From the NCBI RefSeq assembly GCF_000427965.1, contig NZ_ATZA01000002.1, positions 62,001 to 126,000 on the forward strand: a stretch of DNA of 64,000 nt. Direction: 5' to 3'. The DNA is from Olivibacter sitiensis DSM 17696 (lineage in GTDB: Bacteria > Bacteroidota > Bacteroidia > Sphingobacteriales > Sphingobacteriaceae). The position numbers and the translations under genes were made by a program. The notes below the pieces were generated by a model. It worked only from the letters and a program-made list of their open reading frames with translations. It did no database searches and was not told the DNA's origin. Below are positions 26,843 through 35,458 of the stretch, piece after piece; the first letter of the stretch is position 1, and the number at the start of each line of letters is the position of its first letter.

Positions 26843-28016
26843 ACAGCTTTTTTTGCTGAATACGGCCCAAACCTCCACTAGTCCCCGACTCATCGAAGTG
26901 GAAAAGGCCGAAGGAATATATCTCTATGGCCCCAATGGGGAAAAGTACATGGATCTAGTATCTGGTTTTGCCGTGAGCAATATTGGCCACAGGCACCCCA
27001 GAGTAGTACAAGCAGTGAAAGACCAGGTAGACAAATACATGCATGTCACGGTCTATGGCGAGTTTATACAAGCACCCCAGGTCTTATTGGCCACAGAACT
27101 CATTGCACTGTTGCCCAAGAGTCTCAACACCGTTTACTTCACCAATTCGGGTACGGAAGCTACAGAAGGTGCTATGAAAATAGCAAAAAAATATAGTGGA
27201 AAATCTAAATTCATAGCAGCCAGAAAAGCCTACCATGGCAGTACACAAGGTGCACTAAGCCTTATAGGCGATGAAAAATTCAGGACTCCTTTTGAGCCTT
27301 TGCTTCCAAACGTAGAATTTATACAATACAACGATAAGGACGAGCTGGACAAGATAGACGAAAATACGGCAGCGGTCATTTTGGAGTCTATCCAAGGTGA
27401 AGCTGGTATTCGAGTGCCAGATTTGGCTTATATGCAGGCCGTCCGCAAGAAATGTGATGAAACGGGCGCATTGCTCATCTTGGATGAAATACAAACCGGC
27501 TTTGGTCGCACAGGCAAGCTTTTTGCCTTTGAACACTACCTGATAGTGCCTGACATTCTCTTATTGGCCAAAGGCTTAGGCGGAGGCATGCCTTTGGGTG
27601 CTTTCGTAACAAGGCACGAAATAATGGATGTGATCAAAGATAACCCCATATTGGGGCATATCACTACCTTCGGCGGACATCCAGTGAGCTGTGCCGCTGG
27701 CCTTGCGTCGTTACAGGCTATATTGGATGAGCACCTAATGGATAAAGTAGAGGAAAAGCATCGCTTGTTCAGGCAATTGCTGGTACATCCAAGCATCAAA
27801 GAGATACGAGGTAAGGGGTTGATGATGTGTATCCAACTGGATACGTTCTACCAAGTGGAGAATATAAGCAAGTACTGCGCAGAACACGGCATTATGATAG
27901 ATTGGTTCTTGCACCACGAAACCGCCTTAAGGCTAGCGCCACCATTGATTATTTCCGACAAACAAATCAGCGAGGCTTGTCAAGTGATCTTGCAGGGCAT
28001 AGAAAAATATAGTTAA
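26823..28016 (+). CDS. Class III pyridoxal-phosphate aminotransferase
   Basis: A 397-residue aminotransferase of subgroup III (acetylornithine/4-aminobutyrate/ornithine type). Motifs: VSGFAVSNIGHRHPRVV near residue 46, FTNSGTEATEGAMKIAKKY (phosphate loop) near 100, ILDEIQTGFGRTGKLF near 219 and LLLAKGLGGGMPLGAF with the cofactor lysine near 250. It is related to ArgD but the amino donor is not certain, and no arginine genes are nearby. It overlaps the end of the sensor-like gene by 20 bp in another frame, so it is probably part of the sigma factor operon. Confidence 0.85.
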   Translation: MKTLNYRQLFLLNTAQTSTSPRLIEVEKAEGIYLYGPNGEKYMDLVSGFAVSNIGHRHPRVVQAVKDQVDKYMHVTVYGEFIQAPQVLLATELIALLPKSLNTVYFTNSGTEATEGAMKIAKKYSGKSKFIAARKAYHGSTQGALSLIGDEKFRTPFEPLLPNVEFIQYNDKDELDKIDENTAAVILESIQGEAGIRVPDLAYMQAVRKKCDETGALLILDEIQTGFGRTGKLFAFEHYLIVPDILLLAKGLGGGMPLGAFVTRHEIMDVIKDNPILGHITTFGGHPVSCAAGLASLQAILDEHLMDKVEEKHRLFRQLLVHPSIKEIRGKGLMMCIQLDTFYQVENISKYCAEHGIMIDWFLHHETALRLAPPLIISDKQISEACQVILQGIEKYS

Positions 28017-28109
28017 TCCAAGAAAAAATCAAAAAAAAGACTACTTAATTAGTGGATTATTAATATATTTGTCGTTCCACACTCATATTAGGTTTATAAT
28101 TGGTTAGCT

Positions 28110-28138
28110 CATCCCCTATTGCCCATCAATAGGGGATG
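28110..28138 (+). terminator. Rho-independent terminator after the aminotransferase gene
   Basis: CATCCCCTATTG and CAATAGGGGATG form a perfect 12-bp stem with a 5-nt loop, followed by TTTTGTTT. It lies between convergent genes. An exact -7-like TATATTTG (28064-28071) sits just upstream. Confidence 0.85.
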
Positions 28139-28144
28139 TTTTGT

Positions 28145-29608
28145 TTAGCCCAACAGATTACCCGTAAACTTTACCCTCACACCAGTTTGAAAGTTTTCAA
28201 TGCTTTTGAAAATTTCTTTAAGAGTCACTTTTTCTATTTTTGTAATGTCCTTTATATCCATATAATTGTCGGGGGGTACTTTTTGCTCTATGATTTGTGT
28301 CACTTGCTTATTGAGGCGCATGCTCATCAAGAAATAATAGGCCTGATAGAGTTCCTTGTATCGACCGTCGTCAAAGACCCCCATATCGCGCAATACTTCC
28401 ATTCGCTCACCGGTATTTTCCCTAAAGACACGGTTTCGCAAGGCGTATAAACGTACCAAATCCACAATGGGAGTCATGGTTTTCTTGATGTCAAAAACAT
28501 CCCTATTATCGACACGCATAGTTTTTATAGAGCCAAACAGAGAGCTTGGCGGTTCATATTGCAGGGCGTTCTTTGCCAAATAGACAAAAAACTTGTCCAA
28601 TGGTTCTTGCAACTTCCTGTCTAGGTATTCCTTCAGTTCCTCCATTAACATCCGATTGCCATACAAATATCTACAATCAAAGAAAGTAGAAAATTGGATG
28701 GCAGTCTTTGGTTGCGACTCTTCCATCCAAGTATAGTAATTTTGTTTCCAATGCGACAGTGAGTGGGTCCACTTCGGATTGCTGGCCATATAGCCTCCAG
28801 TGCAATAGACAAAGCCCACCTCATGGAGCATGTCAGACACCTTTTGCCCAAATTGCAGAAAATACTCCCGCACTCCGTTTCTTTTCCCAGCCTCTACATC
28901 TTCATAAATAATGGCATTGTCCTGATCGGTTTTCAAAGTTTGCTCTCTCCTGCCCTCACTCCCTAATACCATAAAAACAAAACGAACCGGTGCCTCCCCC
29001 AGCTCTTTCAGTACAAGTTCAATGATATTTTGCGCAATGGTATCCGAAATAGTAGTGATCAGCTCGTTGATAATGGAGACCTTAACCTCTTCTTGCAGCA
29101 GTTGCTGAATGAAATAAGGTACCAACTCCCACTTCTGCTTCATTTCCGCAACTGTTTTTGCCAGTCTAACAGATTGTATAAATACTAAAGGAGATTGTGC
29201 TTGTTCGCTCAGCAGTTTATTCCTACTCAAAAAACCTATATACCTGTTTTCATCAATCACCAGTAGATACCTGATCCTATGATTGAACATATGCAACAAT
29301 GCTTGATAAACGTAGTCACCCACGTCGATGCTATGTAGATCATAATTCATCACATTTCTTATTGGGCCATCCACATTGGCATCTACCGCAATAACCTTAT
29401 CCCGCAAGATGATGTCGGTAACGTAGCCCACAATCATGCCACCTGGCGTTTTTACGAAAATACAACTCACTTTATTGGCCGCCATCAGATGGGCAACCTG
29501 CCTGATGGGCTCGCTTTCCAAACAAGTGACTAATTCCTTGTACGTAATCTCTTTGATGCGCTTGGCATATAGTTGCTGAACGCCCGAAAACTGTACGTTA
29601 TTTTCCAT
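28145..29608 (-). CDS. CBS-domain protein with DUF294 nucleotidyltransferase-like domain
   Basis: A 487-residue cytoplasmic protein. Two CBS domains (about residues 20-135; MAANKVSCIFVKTPGG and MFNHRIRYLLVIDEN) probably bind adenine nucleotides. A nucleotidyltransferase-like domain of the GlnD/DUF294 type follows, with GSEGRREQTLKTDQDNAII near residue 215, and a DUF294 C-terminal helical domain with MRVDNRDVFDIKKTMTPIVDLVRLYALR. The substrate is unknown. The next gene upstream in the same direction, 6 bp away, encodes a DnaQ-type exonuclease, a pairing I have seen in other Bacteroidota and Proteobacteria. Confidence 0.88.
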   Translation of the reverse strand: MENNVQFSGVQQLYAKRIKEITYKELVTCLESEPIRQVAHLMAANKVSCIFVKTPGGMIVGYVTDIILRDKVIAVDANVDGPIRNVMNYDLHSIDVGDYVYQALLHMFNHRIRYLLVIDENRYIGFLSRNKLLSEQAQSPLVFIQSVRLAKTVAEMKQKWELVPYFIQQLLQEEVKVSIINELITTISDTIAQNIIELVLKELGEAPVRFVFMVLGSEGRREQTLKTDQDNAIIYEDVEAGKRNGVREYFLQFGQKVSDMLHEVGFVYCTGGYMASNPKWTHSLSHWKQNYYTWMEESQPKTAIQFSTFFDCRYLYGNRMLMEELKEYLDRKLQEPLDKFFVYLAKNALQYEPPSSLFGSIKTMRVDNRDVFDIKKTMTPIVDLVRLYALRNRVFRENTGERMEVLRDMGVFDDGRYKELYQAYYFLMSMRLNKQVTQIIEQKVPPDNYMDIKDITKIEKVTLKEIFKSIENFQTGVRVKFTGNLLG

Positions 29609-29614
29609 AAAAAA

Positions 29615-30289
29615 CTAAAACGTAATGACATAAAGTATAAACAACACAAACCCTACCACTACTACCCAAAGCAATAGGTGAAACCACCTGTTCATCTTAT
29701 TATTAGTCAAAAAGGCTTTGCCTATCAAACCCTGATCATACAAACGATAAAAGCATCGAGCTGTTGCTTCTGCATCTTCAGCAGCATTATGCCAGTTCCT
29801 ATTTGTTTCACCAAAGAGAAGCGCATACAATTCATCCAGCTTATAGAACTTACGGAAAGGATAGTCAACCAACAATGCACTGGCCTGCATAGTACAGCAA
29901 GTAGCAAGGTTGGCACACGGATTATACATGCCGACCCTTTCAAACTCTAGAGCAAGCAATTGCATATCGAATCGTATGTAATGTCCCACTATCATCCCTT
30001 TATATTGCTCTAGGTCCTCCTGTAGCAGCCTAAGAGCCATTTTTCTGTCTACCCCTAGCTGCCTTAATTTGTCTTTATCTATGCCGTGTAGCTTTATGGC
30101 ATCCTCCGATATTTCAAAATCGGCATTTCCAATATAAAAATCTCGCTTCTCTACCAGCTCACGTTTAGCATTGTGCACCAACCACGATACTTGTACCATG
30201 GCCAAAGGCTGGCCGTCTATCGTCCATCCGCCATCTCCGTCGGGCATTCCATTTGCCTCAGTATCTATAAATATGTAATATGGCTGCAC
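29615..30289 (-). CDS. DnaQ-like 3'-5' exonuclease with C-terminal membrane anchor
   Basis: A 224-residue DEDDh-type exonuclease. Exo I (FIDTEANGMP, residues 8-17), Exo II (GHYIRFDMQLLALEFE near 95) and Exo III (HNAAEDAEATARCFY near 160) are visible. The C-terminus carries one hydrophobic helix (LLLWVVVVGFVLFILYVITF) that should anchor it in the membrane, unusual for this family. The start is GTG at 30289; no in-frame ATG precedes the catalytic core. It forms an operon with the CBS/DUF294 gene, 6 bp apart. Confidence 0.85.
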   Translation of the reverse strand: MQPYYIFIDTEANGMPDGDGGWTIDGQPLAMVQVSWLVHNAKRELVEKRDFYIGNADFEISEDAIKLHGIDKDKLRQLGVDRKMALRLLQEDLEQYKGMIVGHYIRFDMQLLALEFERVGMYNPCANLATCCTMQASALLVDYPFRKFYKLDELYALLFGETNRNWHNAAEDAEATARCFYRLYDQGLIGKAFLTNNKMNRWFHLLLWVVVVGFVLFILYVITF

Positions 30290-30493
30290 ATTAATTGGTT
30301 TAACTTAACGCATTAAAGATAAGATAAAACTTCCAAAGCTATTAGGTGTCCCTCAAATTTATCCTTTTGTAAAATCGGTATTCATACCCATTAGCAGGAC
30401 GTTTACATACAATTGCTAGGGTGTCTCCTGTTTTTAGGTGAATAATCCCTATATTCCACCCTAAAATCCAATTGATATAAACATCCAGAAGAC

Positions 30494-31690
30494 ATGTACA
30501 AACTGAAACTTTCATTTTTTGCCCTTTTACTTTCTGTGGTTCTCCTCATCCCAGGTTGCGGTAAAGACTCCGTTTCACCCGAGGAAATTTTCGTGCCAGA
30601 ATTCTTAGTGAGTACTGAACCAGTGACCGTTGTCACTGCCGCCGAGATTAGGGAACGCTATCCACTAGCGGCAGCCATGGTAAACCAAGACGTAGCCGTG
30701 CTGAAAGTAGTTTATAACACAAAAATGGGCGAGACCTCCTTGCGTGCCTCGGGACTAGTGCTTCTACCGAATCATCCCCAAACCAATCTAACGATACTCA
30801 GTTTTCAACATGGAACCATTGCCACGCAGGATGAAGCACCATCGGCCTATAAGCCCGTGGGCAATATGGAGGCCTATGTAGCTGGCACGCTAGGCGCTTC
30901 TCTGGCCAAGGGTTATATGGTAGTGATGCCCGACTATATAGGCTATGGCGAAAGCAGCGAAGTATCTCATCCTTACCAGGAAAAGGCGAGTTTGGCTACG
31001 GCTTGTTTGGACATGCTGAAGGCCGTGAAGGAATTGGCTTATGTCAACCAAATAAACATCAATAAAGGGATACGGCTGCTAGGTTATTCGGAGGGTGGCT
31101 ATGCCACCCTGGCTTTGCATCAGGCCATCGAGCAAGAGTCCAATGTCGATTTCAACGTGGAAGCAAGTTATCCTGCGGCTGGAGCTTATGATATGGTAGG
31201 TACAGCACAATGGGTAGTCAATCAAACATCCACTTTGCCCAGCCCCGCCACTTCTTTCTATATGTGGACATTGCTTACTTACAATCAGCTGTACGGCATC
31301 AATATGCCATTAGAAAGTGTCCTACAGCCCGAATATGTAGTCGCCGTGCAGCAAGCCCTAGCGGCAGGCAATCCCATGTCGGCACAAGTAAGCGACAATC
31401 CATCAGAATTGTTCGCGCCCAGTTTTATTGCGGGTATTACAGAAGGCAGCAATACCCCCTTCCTTGCGGCCTTGCAACAAAACAACGTATATGATTGGAA
31501 ACCTAATGCTCCAGTAACCTTATACCATTCAGAAGGAGATCATATCGTACCATTTCTCAATGCCACCAATGCAAAAGCTGCTATGGAAGCACGGGGCGCC
31601 ACGGTCAATATAATATCGCTTGGAGACCTAGAGCACCAAGCTGCCTCGGCGGCCTATATACAAGCAGTATTGCCTCAATTACTTCAATAG
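30494..31690 (+). CDS. Lipoprotein alpha/beta hydrolase (secretory lipase-like)
   Basis: A 398-residue exported hydrolase. The signal peptide ends in the lipobox IPGC (Cys22), so it should be lipid-anchored. The nucleophile elbow LLGYSEGGYATLAL lies near residue 193, with an oxyanion-side segment VVMPDYIGYGES near 142; candidate Asp (HSEGDHIVPF) and His (DLEHQAAS) lie near 350 and 381. It resembles the fungal-type secretory lipase/peptidase family; the substrate is unknown. A long inverted repeat follows. Confidence 0.85.
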   Translation: MYKLKLSFFALLLSVVLLIPGCGKDSVSPEEIFVPEFLVSTEPVTVVTAAEIRERYPLAAAMVNQDVAVLKVVYNTKMGETSLRASGLVLLPNHPQTNLTILSFQHGTIATQDEAPSAYKPVGNMEAYVAGTLGASLAKGYMVVMPDYIGYGESSEVSHPYQEKASLATACLDMLKAVKELAYVNQININKGIRLLGYSEGGYATLALHQAIEQESNVDFNVEASYPAAGAYDMVGTAQWVVNQTSTLPSPATSFYMWTLLTYNQLYGINMPLESVLQPEYVVAVQQALAAGNPMSAQVSDNPSELFAPSFIAGITEGSNTPFLAALQQNNVYDWKPNAPVTLYHSEGDHIVPFLNATNAKAAMEARGATVNIISLGDLEHQAASAAYIQAVLPQLLQ

Positions 31691-31726
31691 AGCTTTCCTC
31701 CATTACTATAATAACCTAGTCTGATT

Positions 31727-31754
31727 ATCTTATGTCCCTCCTGGGGCATAAGAT
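31727..31754. terminator. Bidirectional hairpin between the hydrolase gene and the DUF4136 gene
   Basis: ATCTTATGTCCC (31727-31738) and GGGGCATAAGAT (31743-31754) pair over 12 bp with one G-T pair and a 4-nt loop. No T tract follows on either strand. It is probably the end of the hydrolase transcript. Confidence 0.6.
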
Positions 31755-31766
31755 ATAGATATAAAG

Positions 31767-31973
31767 ATGGCAAAAACGGATACGGTAGCGGACATTCCCA
31801 TCGTCCTTCGAGAGAACGGAAAAAGTACCTGTCTGGATTAGAGGCCGTGCGTCTACCTTGATATGTGTAAAGACAGGGTGCTGTTCCATCCTATTAGCCT
31901 TGAGAAGGGAAATATATCAGTCGAAATTACTACCTACATTCAACAGTTGCATCGTAAAAAACGAGCAAAATAG
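31767..31973 (+). pseudogene. Short decayed reading frame resembling the N-terminus of a tyrosine recombinase
   Basis: The 364-bp gap 31691-32054 has no intact gene. Within it a 69-codon frame from an ATG at 31767 to TAG at 31971 is broken once, by a TAG at 31839. Its translation contains IPIVLRENGK, then PCVYLDMCKDR and HPISLEKG, an order that recalls the arm-type DNA-binding domain of Bacteroidota tyrosine recombinases (IVLR, YLR, DR, SLG). The match is by eye only, the frame is short, and it may be chance. The rest of the gap holds only the hairpin at 31727-31754. Confidence 0.25.
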
Positions 31974-32054
31974 GATGACGAATTTAATTCTCTGAATAGG
32001 TTCACTTTCCAATCCCAGCGACCAAGAAAGGGAAAACAGGGAAAATAATAACCT

Positions 32055-32621
32055 TTACTTGCTTGCTAATGTCCTTGCAGGATATTGTTCCATGATACGA
32101 GAGACCACATCTGGCAATTGATTCACAGCCCTTTCTGGGTTTCTAACTTCGCCACTACCTCTACCTTGCCAAACTAATTTCTTTGTTTTGGCGTCAAAAG
32201 CCTCAATGATGATGTGTCCGGCACGATAACGCTCTGTACCAACGCCACCGCCCCAGCCCATACCCCAATATGGATTCCAGCCCCAACCCCAGCCCCAGCC
32301 GCCCCACATAGGAGCATAAACCGTGCGGCTGGTATTGTTCACAATAGCTTTATAACGGAACAGAATATCGGGATTCTGTTCTGTGAATTGGAGACCAAAA
32401 GACTGGAGCTCCTTGTCGACAGTTTCCAATATATTCTCTTCTGCTATTGTGTTATTATAATATGATTTGGACAAGCTATCTAATCCTGGCAACCAGGAAT
32501 AAGTTTTATATTTTGAAAAATCTATGTTCTTGCTCTGAGTATTATAATAACGGTAACTCGAACAAGACGCTAATAGAAGCACCAGTAAAACAGGCATAGC
32601 AATAAACCATTTGCTTTTCAT
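32055..32621 (-). CDS. DUF4136 family lipoprotein
   Basis: A 188-residue lipoprotein with lipobox LASC near residue 20. The mature part begins with a DUF4136-like motif (DFSKYKTYSWLPG), a domain found in many Bacteroidota outer-membrane-linked lipoproteins of unknown function, and contains a Gly/Trp-rich stretch (about residues 103-125) before a final beta-rich part (IIIEAFDAKTKKLVWQGRG). The ATG at 32621 is chosen because a GGAGG lies 10 bases upstream, inside the longer in-frame reading from 32636. Confidence 0.85.
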   Translation of the reverse strand: MKSKWFIAMPVLLVLLLASCSSYRYYNTQSKNIDFSKYKTYSWLPGLDSLSKSYYNNTIAEENILETVDKELQSFGLQFTEQNPDILFRYKAIVNNTSRTVYAPMWGGWGWGWGWNPYWGMGWGGGVGTERYRAGHIIIEAFDAKTKKLVWQGRGSGEVRNPERAVNQLPDVVSRIMEQYPARTLASK

Positions 32622-32706
32622 AATAATATCCTCCAACTATCTGTTTCTTTTTGACAGAAAACATGTTAATGGGTTTAATCCATTTATGAAATAAATAACA
32701 TTTTTT

Positions 32707-34353
32707 TTAACGAGATGTTCTAGCCACTAGAGGCATCATCCTGCCTGCACCAAAGGACTTACGCGTAACCCGCAATATAGGCGGAGTCTGAAATCGCTTA
32801 AACTCAGCTCCGTTGACCAATGAAATAACACGTTCTACGACATCCTTGTCAAAGCCCATAAGCTTTATTTCCTCACCACTTCTCTCATATTCTACATAAA
32901 ACGTCAATATAGCATCAAGAATATCGTATTCAGGCAACGAGTCGCTGTCTTTTTGGTCATGCCTCAGTTCAGCAGACGGTGCCTTGGTCATCGTGTTGAT
33001 CGGGATAATTTCCCTTTCCCTGTTTATATATCGAGCTAATGCATATACTTTGGTCTTCAACACATCTCCTATGATGCCCAAAGCTCCCGCCATATCGCCA
33101 TATAGGGTACCATAACCTACGGCCGCCTCACTTTTATTGGAGGTGTTGAGCAGGATATAACCATGTTTGTTGGACATGGCCATCAATATAACGGCTCTGC
33201 AACGTGCCTGAATATTTTCTTCGGTAATATCTGGCGACTTCCCCCTGAATGCCTCGCTCAATATATCGTCAAAAGCGGCGGCAACAGTTTTTATGGGAAT
33301 AACCTCGTGCATACAGCCTGTGTTGCGCACCAAATCTAAGGCATCTTTCAAAGAATGATCTGTAGAATAAACAGAAGGCATCAGCACTGCCATGACATTT
33401 TCGGCTCCCAGCGCCTCACAAGCAAGTGACGCTACTACCGCCGAGTCGATACCTCCCGACAGCCCCAGTATAGCCTTGCTAAAGCCCGATTTCTGAAAAA
33501 AATCCCGAATACCCAATACGAGCGCATCATGAATCAGGGCTTCCTCGCTTGGCTCTTTATATGGGCTATAATTTCCCTTGGCACTTATTTTCCCTCCTTC
33601 ATCTAAGCTATAAAATCGCAGCTCTTCCTTGAAGGCTGCTAAAGTGCCAGCCACCTCTCCCGCAGCGTCGATAACCAAAGACCGTCCGTCATAGATGATG
33701 TCAGTATGCGCTCCTACCTGGTTGACATAAAACATAGGTAGTCCATAATCCTTGGCTTGTGGCAACAGAACTGACAGCCTTGTTTCATAATGCCCTAGAG
33801 AAAATGGACTAGCAGCGATATTGACCACAAAATCGGGTCCTTCTTTGGCGAGCTCCTTCAGCGGGTCGACACCGTACAAGTGCGGTTGCAAGGGTCCCCA
33901 TAAATCTTCACATATAGTAACCGCTATTTTTTTCCCTTCAAAGGTGATACAACCGAAATGCTTATTAGGCTCAAAATACCGATATTCATCAAAGACATCG
34001 TAATCTGGCAACAAAGTCTTACGTACAATATGCTGCACCTTGCCCTCGGCCATAAAAAAGGCAGCATTGCTTAACGACTTGCTATAACCTTCTACATTAC
34101 GCACTGGCCCACCTATCACACAAGCAATTCCTATACATTCGCGAGCAATGAGCGCCACGTGTTTTTCACAATCGTCCAAAAAGGCCTTATAGCGAAACAG
34201 GTCTTTTGCAGCATACCCGCCTATCGCTAGTTCTGCAAACACGATCAGATCCGCCCCTTGTTCTTTGGCCCTCTTGATGGTTTGAACGATTTTTGCTGTA
34301 TTTTTCTCAAAATCACCAATATGATAGTTAAGTTGTGCTAATGCAATGATCAT
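32707..34353 (-). CDS. nadE: Glutamine-dependent NAD+ synthetase
   Basis: A 548-residue two-domain enzyme that makes NAD+ from nicotinic acid adenine dinucleotide, ATP and glutamine. The N-terminal carbon-nitrogen hydrolase (glutaminase) domain (about residues 1-250) shows FAELAIGGY (catalytic Glu), KTLLPDYDVFDEYRYF (Lys) and VTICEDLW (nucleophile Cys); the C-terminal ATP pyrophosphatase domain begins with LGLSGGIDSAVVASLA. Start ATG 34353 gives the usual opening IIALAQLNYHIGDF; the in-frame extension to 34413 crosses into the divergent gldB region. It faces gldB head to head. Confidence 0.95.
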   Translation of the reverse strand: MIIALAQLNYHIGDFEKNTAKIVQTIKRAKEQGADLIVFAELAIGGYAAKDLFRYKAFLDDCEKHVALIARECIGIACVIGGPVRNVEGYSKSLSNAAFFMAEGKVQHIVRKTLLPDYDVFDEYRYFEPNKHFGCITFEGKKIAVTICEDLWGPLQPHLYGVDPLKELAKEGPDFVVNIAASPFSLGHYETRLSVLLPQAKDYGLPMFYVNQVGAHTDIIYDGRSLVIDAAGEVAGTLAAFKEELRFYSLDEGGKISAKGNYSPYKEPSEEALIHDALVLGIRDFFQKSGFSKAILGLSGGIDSAVVASLACEALGAENVMAVLMPSVYSTDHSLKDALDLVRNTGCMHEVIPIKTVAAAFDDILSEAFRGKSPDITEENIQARCRAVILMAMSNKHGYILLNTSNKSEAAVGYGTLYGDMAGALGIIGDVLKTKVYALARYINREREIIPINTMTKAPSAELRHDQKDSDSLPEYDILDAILTFYVEYERSGEEIKLMGFDKDVVERVISLVNGAEFKRFQTPPILRVTRKSFGAGRMMPLVARTSR

Positions 34354-34426
34354 ATAGAAAAGTAAAAAATTAGTTGCCGCAGCTATTGTTTTTTTACGAA
34401 CTTCGCTCGGCATGAGCGGCCCTTAC

Positions 34427-35455
34427 ATGAAAGCGCAAATTTATCTCTTTTTTTTAATTATATGCTATTGTTGCTGTCAGAACAGGAAATCGATAGATGT
34501 AAGCCATATTCCCGTCGACATACACATTGAGCGATTCGACCGAGAACTAGCTTCGCTCGACGTCGATAATATGCGAGAAAAAAATACGTTATGGCATCGA
34601 CAATACGGTCAATTCTATGTCGATTTCATGCAATATATGTTGTCCGCAGGAAACATCAATGATACCACCGCACTTTATCAGAATCTCGGAGAGATAACTG
34701 CCAGCGAGGATTTCAAAGAGTTATCCAAAGAAATAGCCAAGATTTTCCCTGACCTCGACAGCCAAGACAAAGGTCTCACCAACGCTTTCAAAAGGATTAA
34801 ATATTATTTCCCTCAAGCAAAAATCCCCCGATTTATCGCGTTTTTTAGTGGCTTTGGTGTACAAAGCCCCATCAATGAAGAATACATAGGTATCGGTTTA
34901 GATATGTTCTTGGGTGCTGATTCTAAATTTTATCCCGCCATAAGTTCCAGCACCCCGCGCTATGTGAGCCAAAAGTTTACCCCAGAAAACATTGTACCGC
35001 GATGTACTGAAGTGTTTTTGCGAGAGGAGCTTTTTCCAGAAACGGTCAATCTTGTCACTATGCTGGACCATATGGTATATAATGGCAAAGTAATGTACTT
35101 GATGGACAATATGCTTCCGCAAGTACCGGATAGCCTTAAAATAGGCTACACCGCCAAGCAAATGGCCTGGACACAGCAGTACCAGCGAGAGATATGGACA
35201 TGGATGGTAAAAGAACAGATGCTCTATTCGCCAGATTATGCTTCGCTAAGAAAACATTTTGACGACGCACCATTTACGGCAGAGTTGGGCGAGCCCGGAG
35301 AATCCGCCCCAAAATTGGGTGTTTATATCGGATGGCAAATAGTAAGGCAATATATGGATAAAAATACAGATGCCAGTTTACAAGATATGCTTGCGATGCC
35401 CGCACAAACGATACTAAACGGAGCCAAATATAAAGGAAAATATCAGTCAAAATAA
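34427..35455 (+). CDS. gldB: Gliding motility lipoprotein GldB-like
   Basis: A 342-residue predicted lipoprotein; the signal peptide ends in a Cys-rich stretch (ICYCCCQ, residues 12-18). The mature part, opening with VDIHIERFDRELASLD and containing FPQAKIPRFIAFFSGFG near residue 130 and IGIGLDMFLG near 155, matches GldB. In flavobacteria GldB is needed for gliding and is linked to type IX secretion, though many non-gliding Bacteroidota keep it. It is divergent from nadE, an arrangement seen elsewhere; the usual partner gldC is not next to it but 23 kb away. It ends 3 bp from a convergent gene. Confidence 0.85.
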   Translation: MKAQIYLFFLIICYCCCQNRKSIDVSHIPVDIHIERFDRELASLDVDNMREKNTLWHRQYGQFYVDFMQYMLSAGNINDTTALYQNLGEITASEDFKELSKEIAKIFPDLDSQDKGLTNAFKRIKYYFPQAKIPRFIAFFSGFGVQSPINEEYIGIGLDMFLGADSKFYPAISSSTPRYVSQKFTPENIVPRCTEVFLREELFPETVNLVTMLDHMVYNGKVMYLMDNMLPQVPDSLKIGYTAKQMAWTQQYQREIWTWMVKEQMLYSPDYASLRKHFDDAPFTAELGEPGESAPKLGVYIGWQIVRQYMDKNTDASLQDMLAMPAQTILNGAKYKGKYQSK

Positions 35456-35458
35456 GCA

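Noticed and set aside
31727-31754. Hairpin considered as an integron attC site
   Set aside because: It lacks the attC core site arrangement and there is no cassette array.
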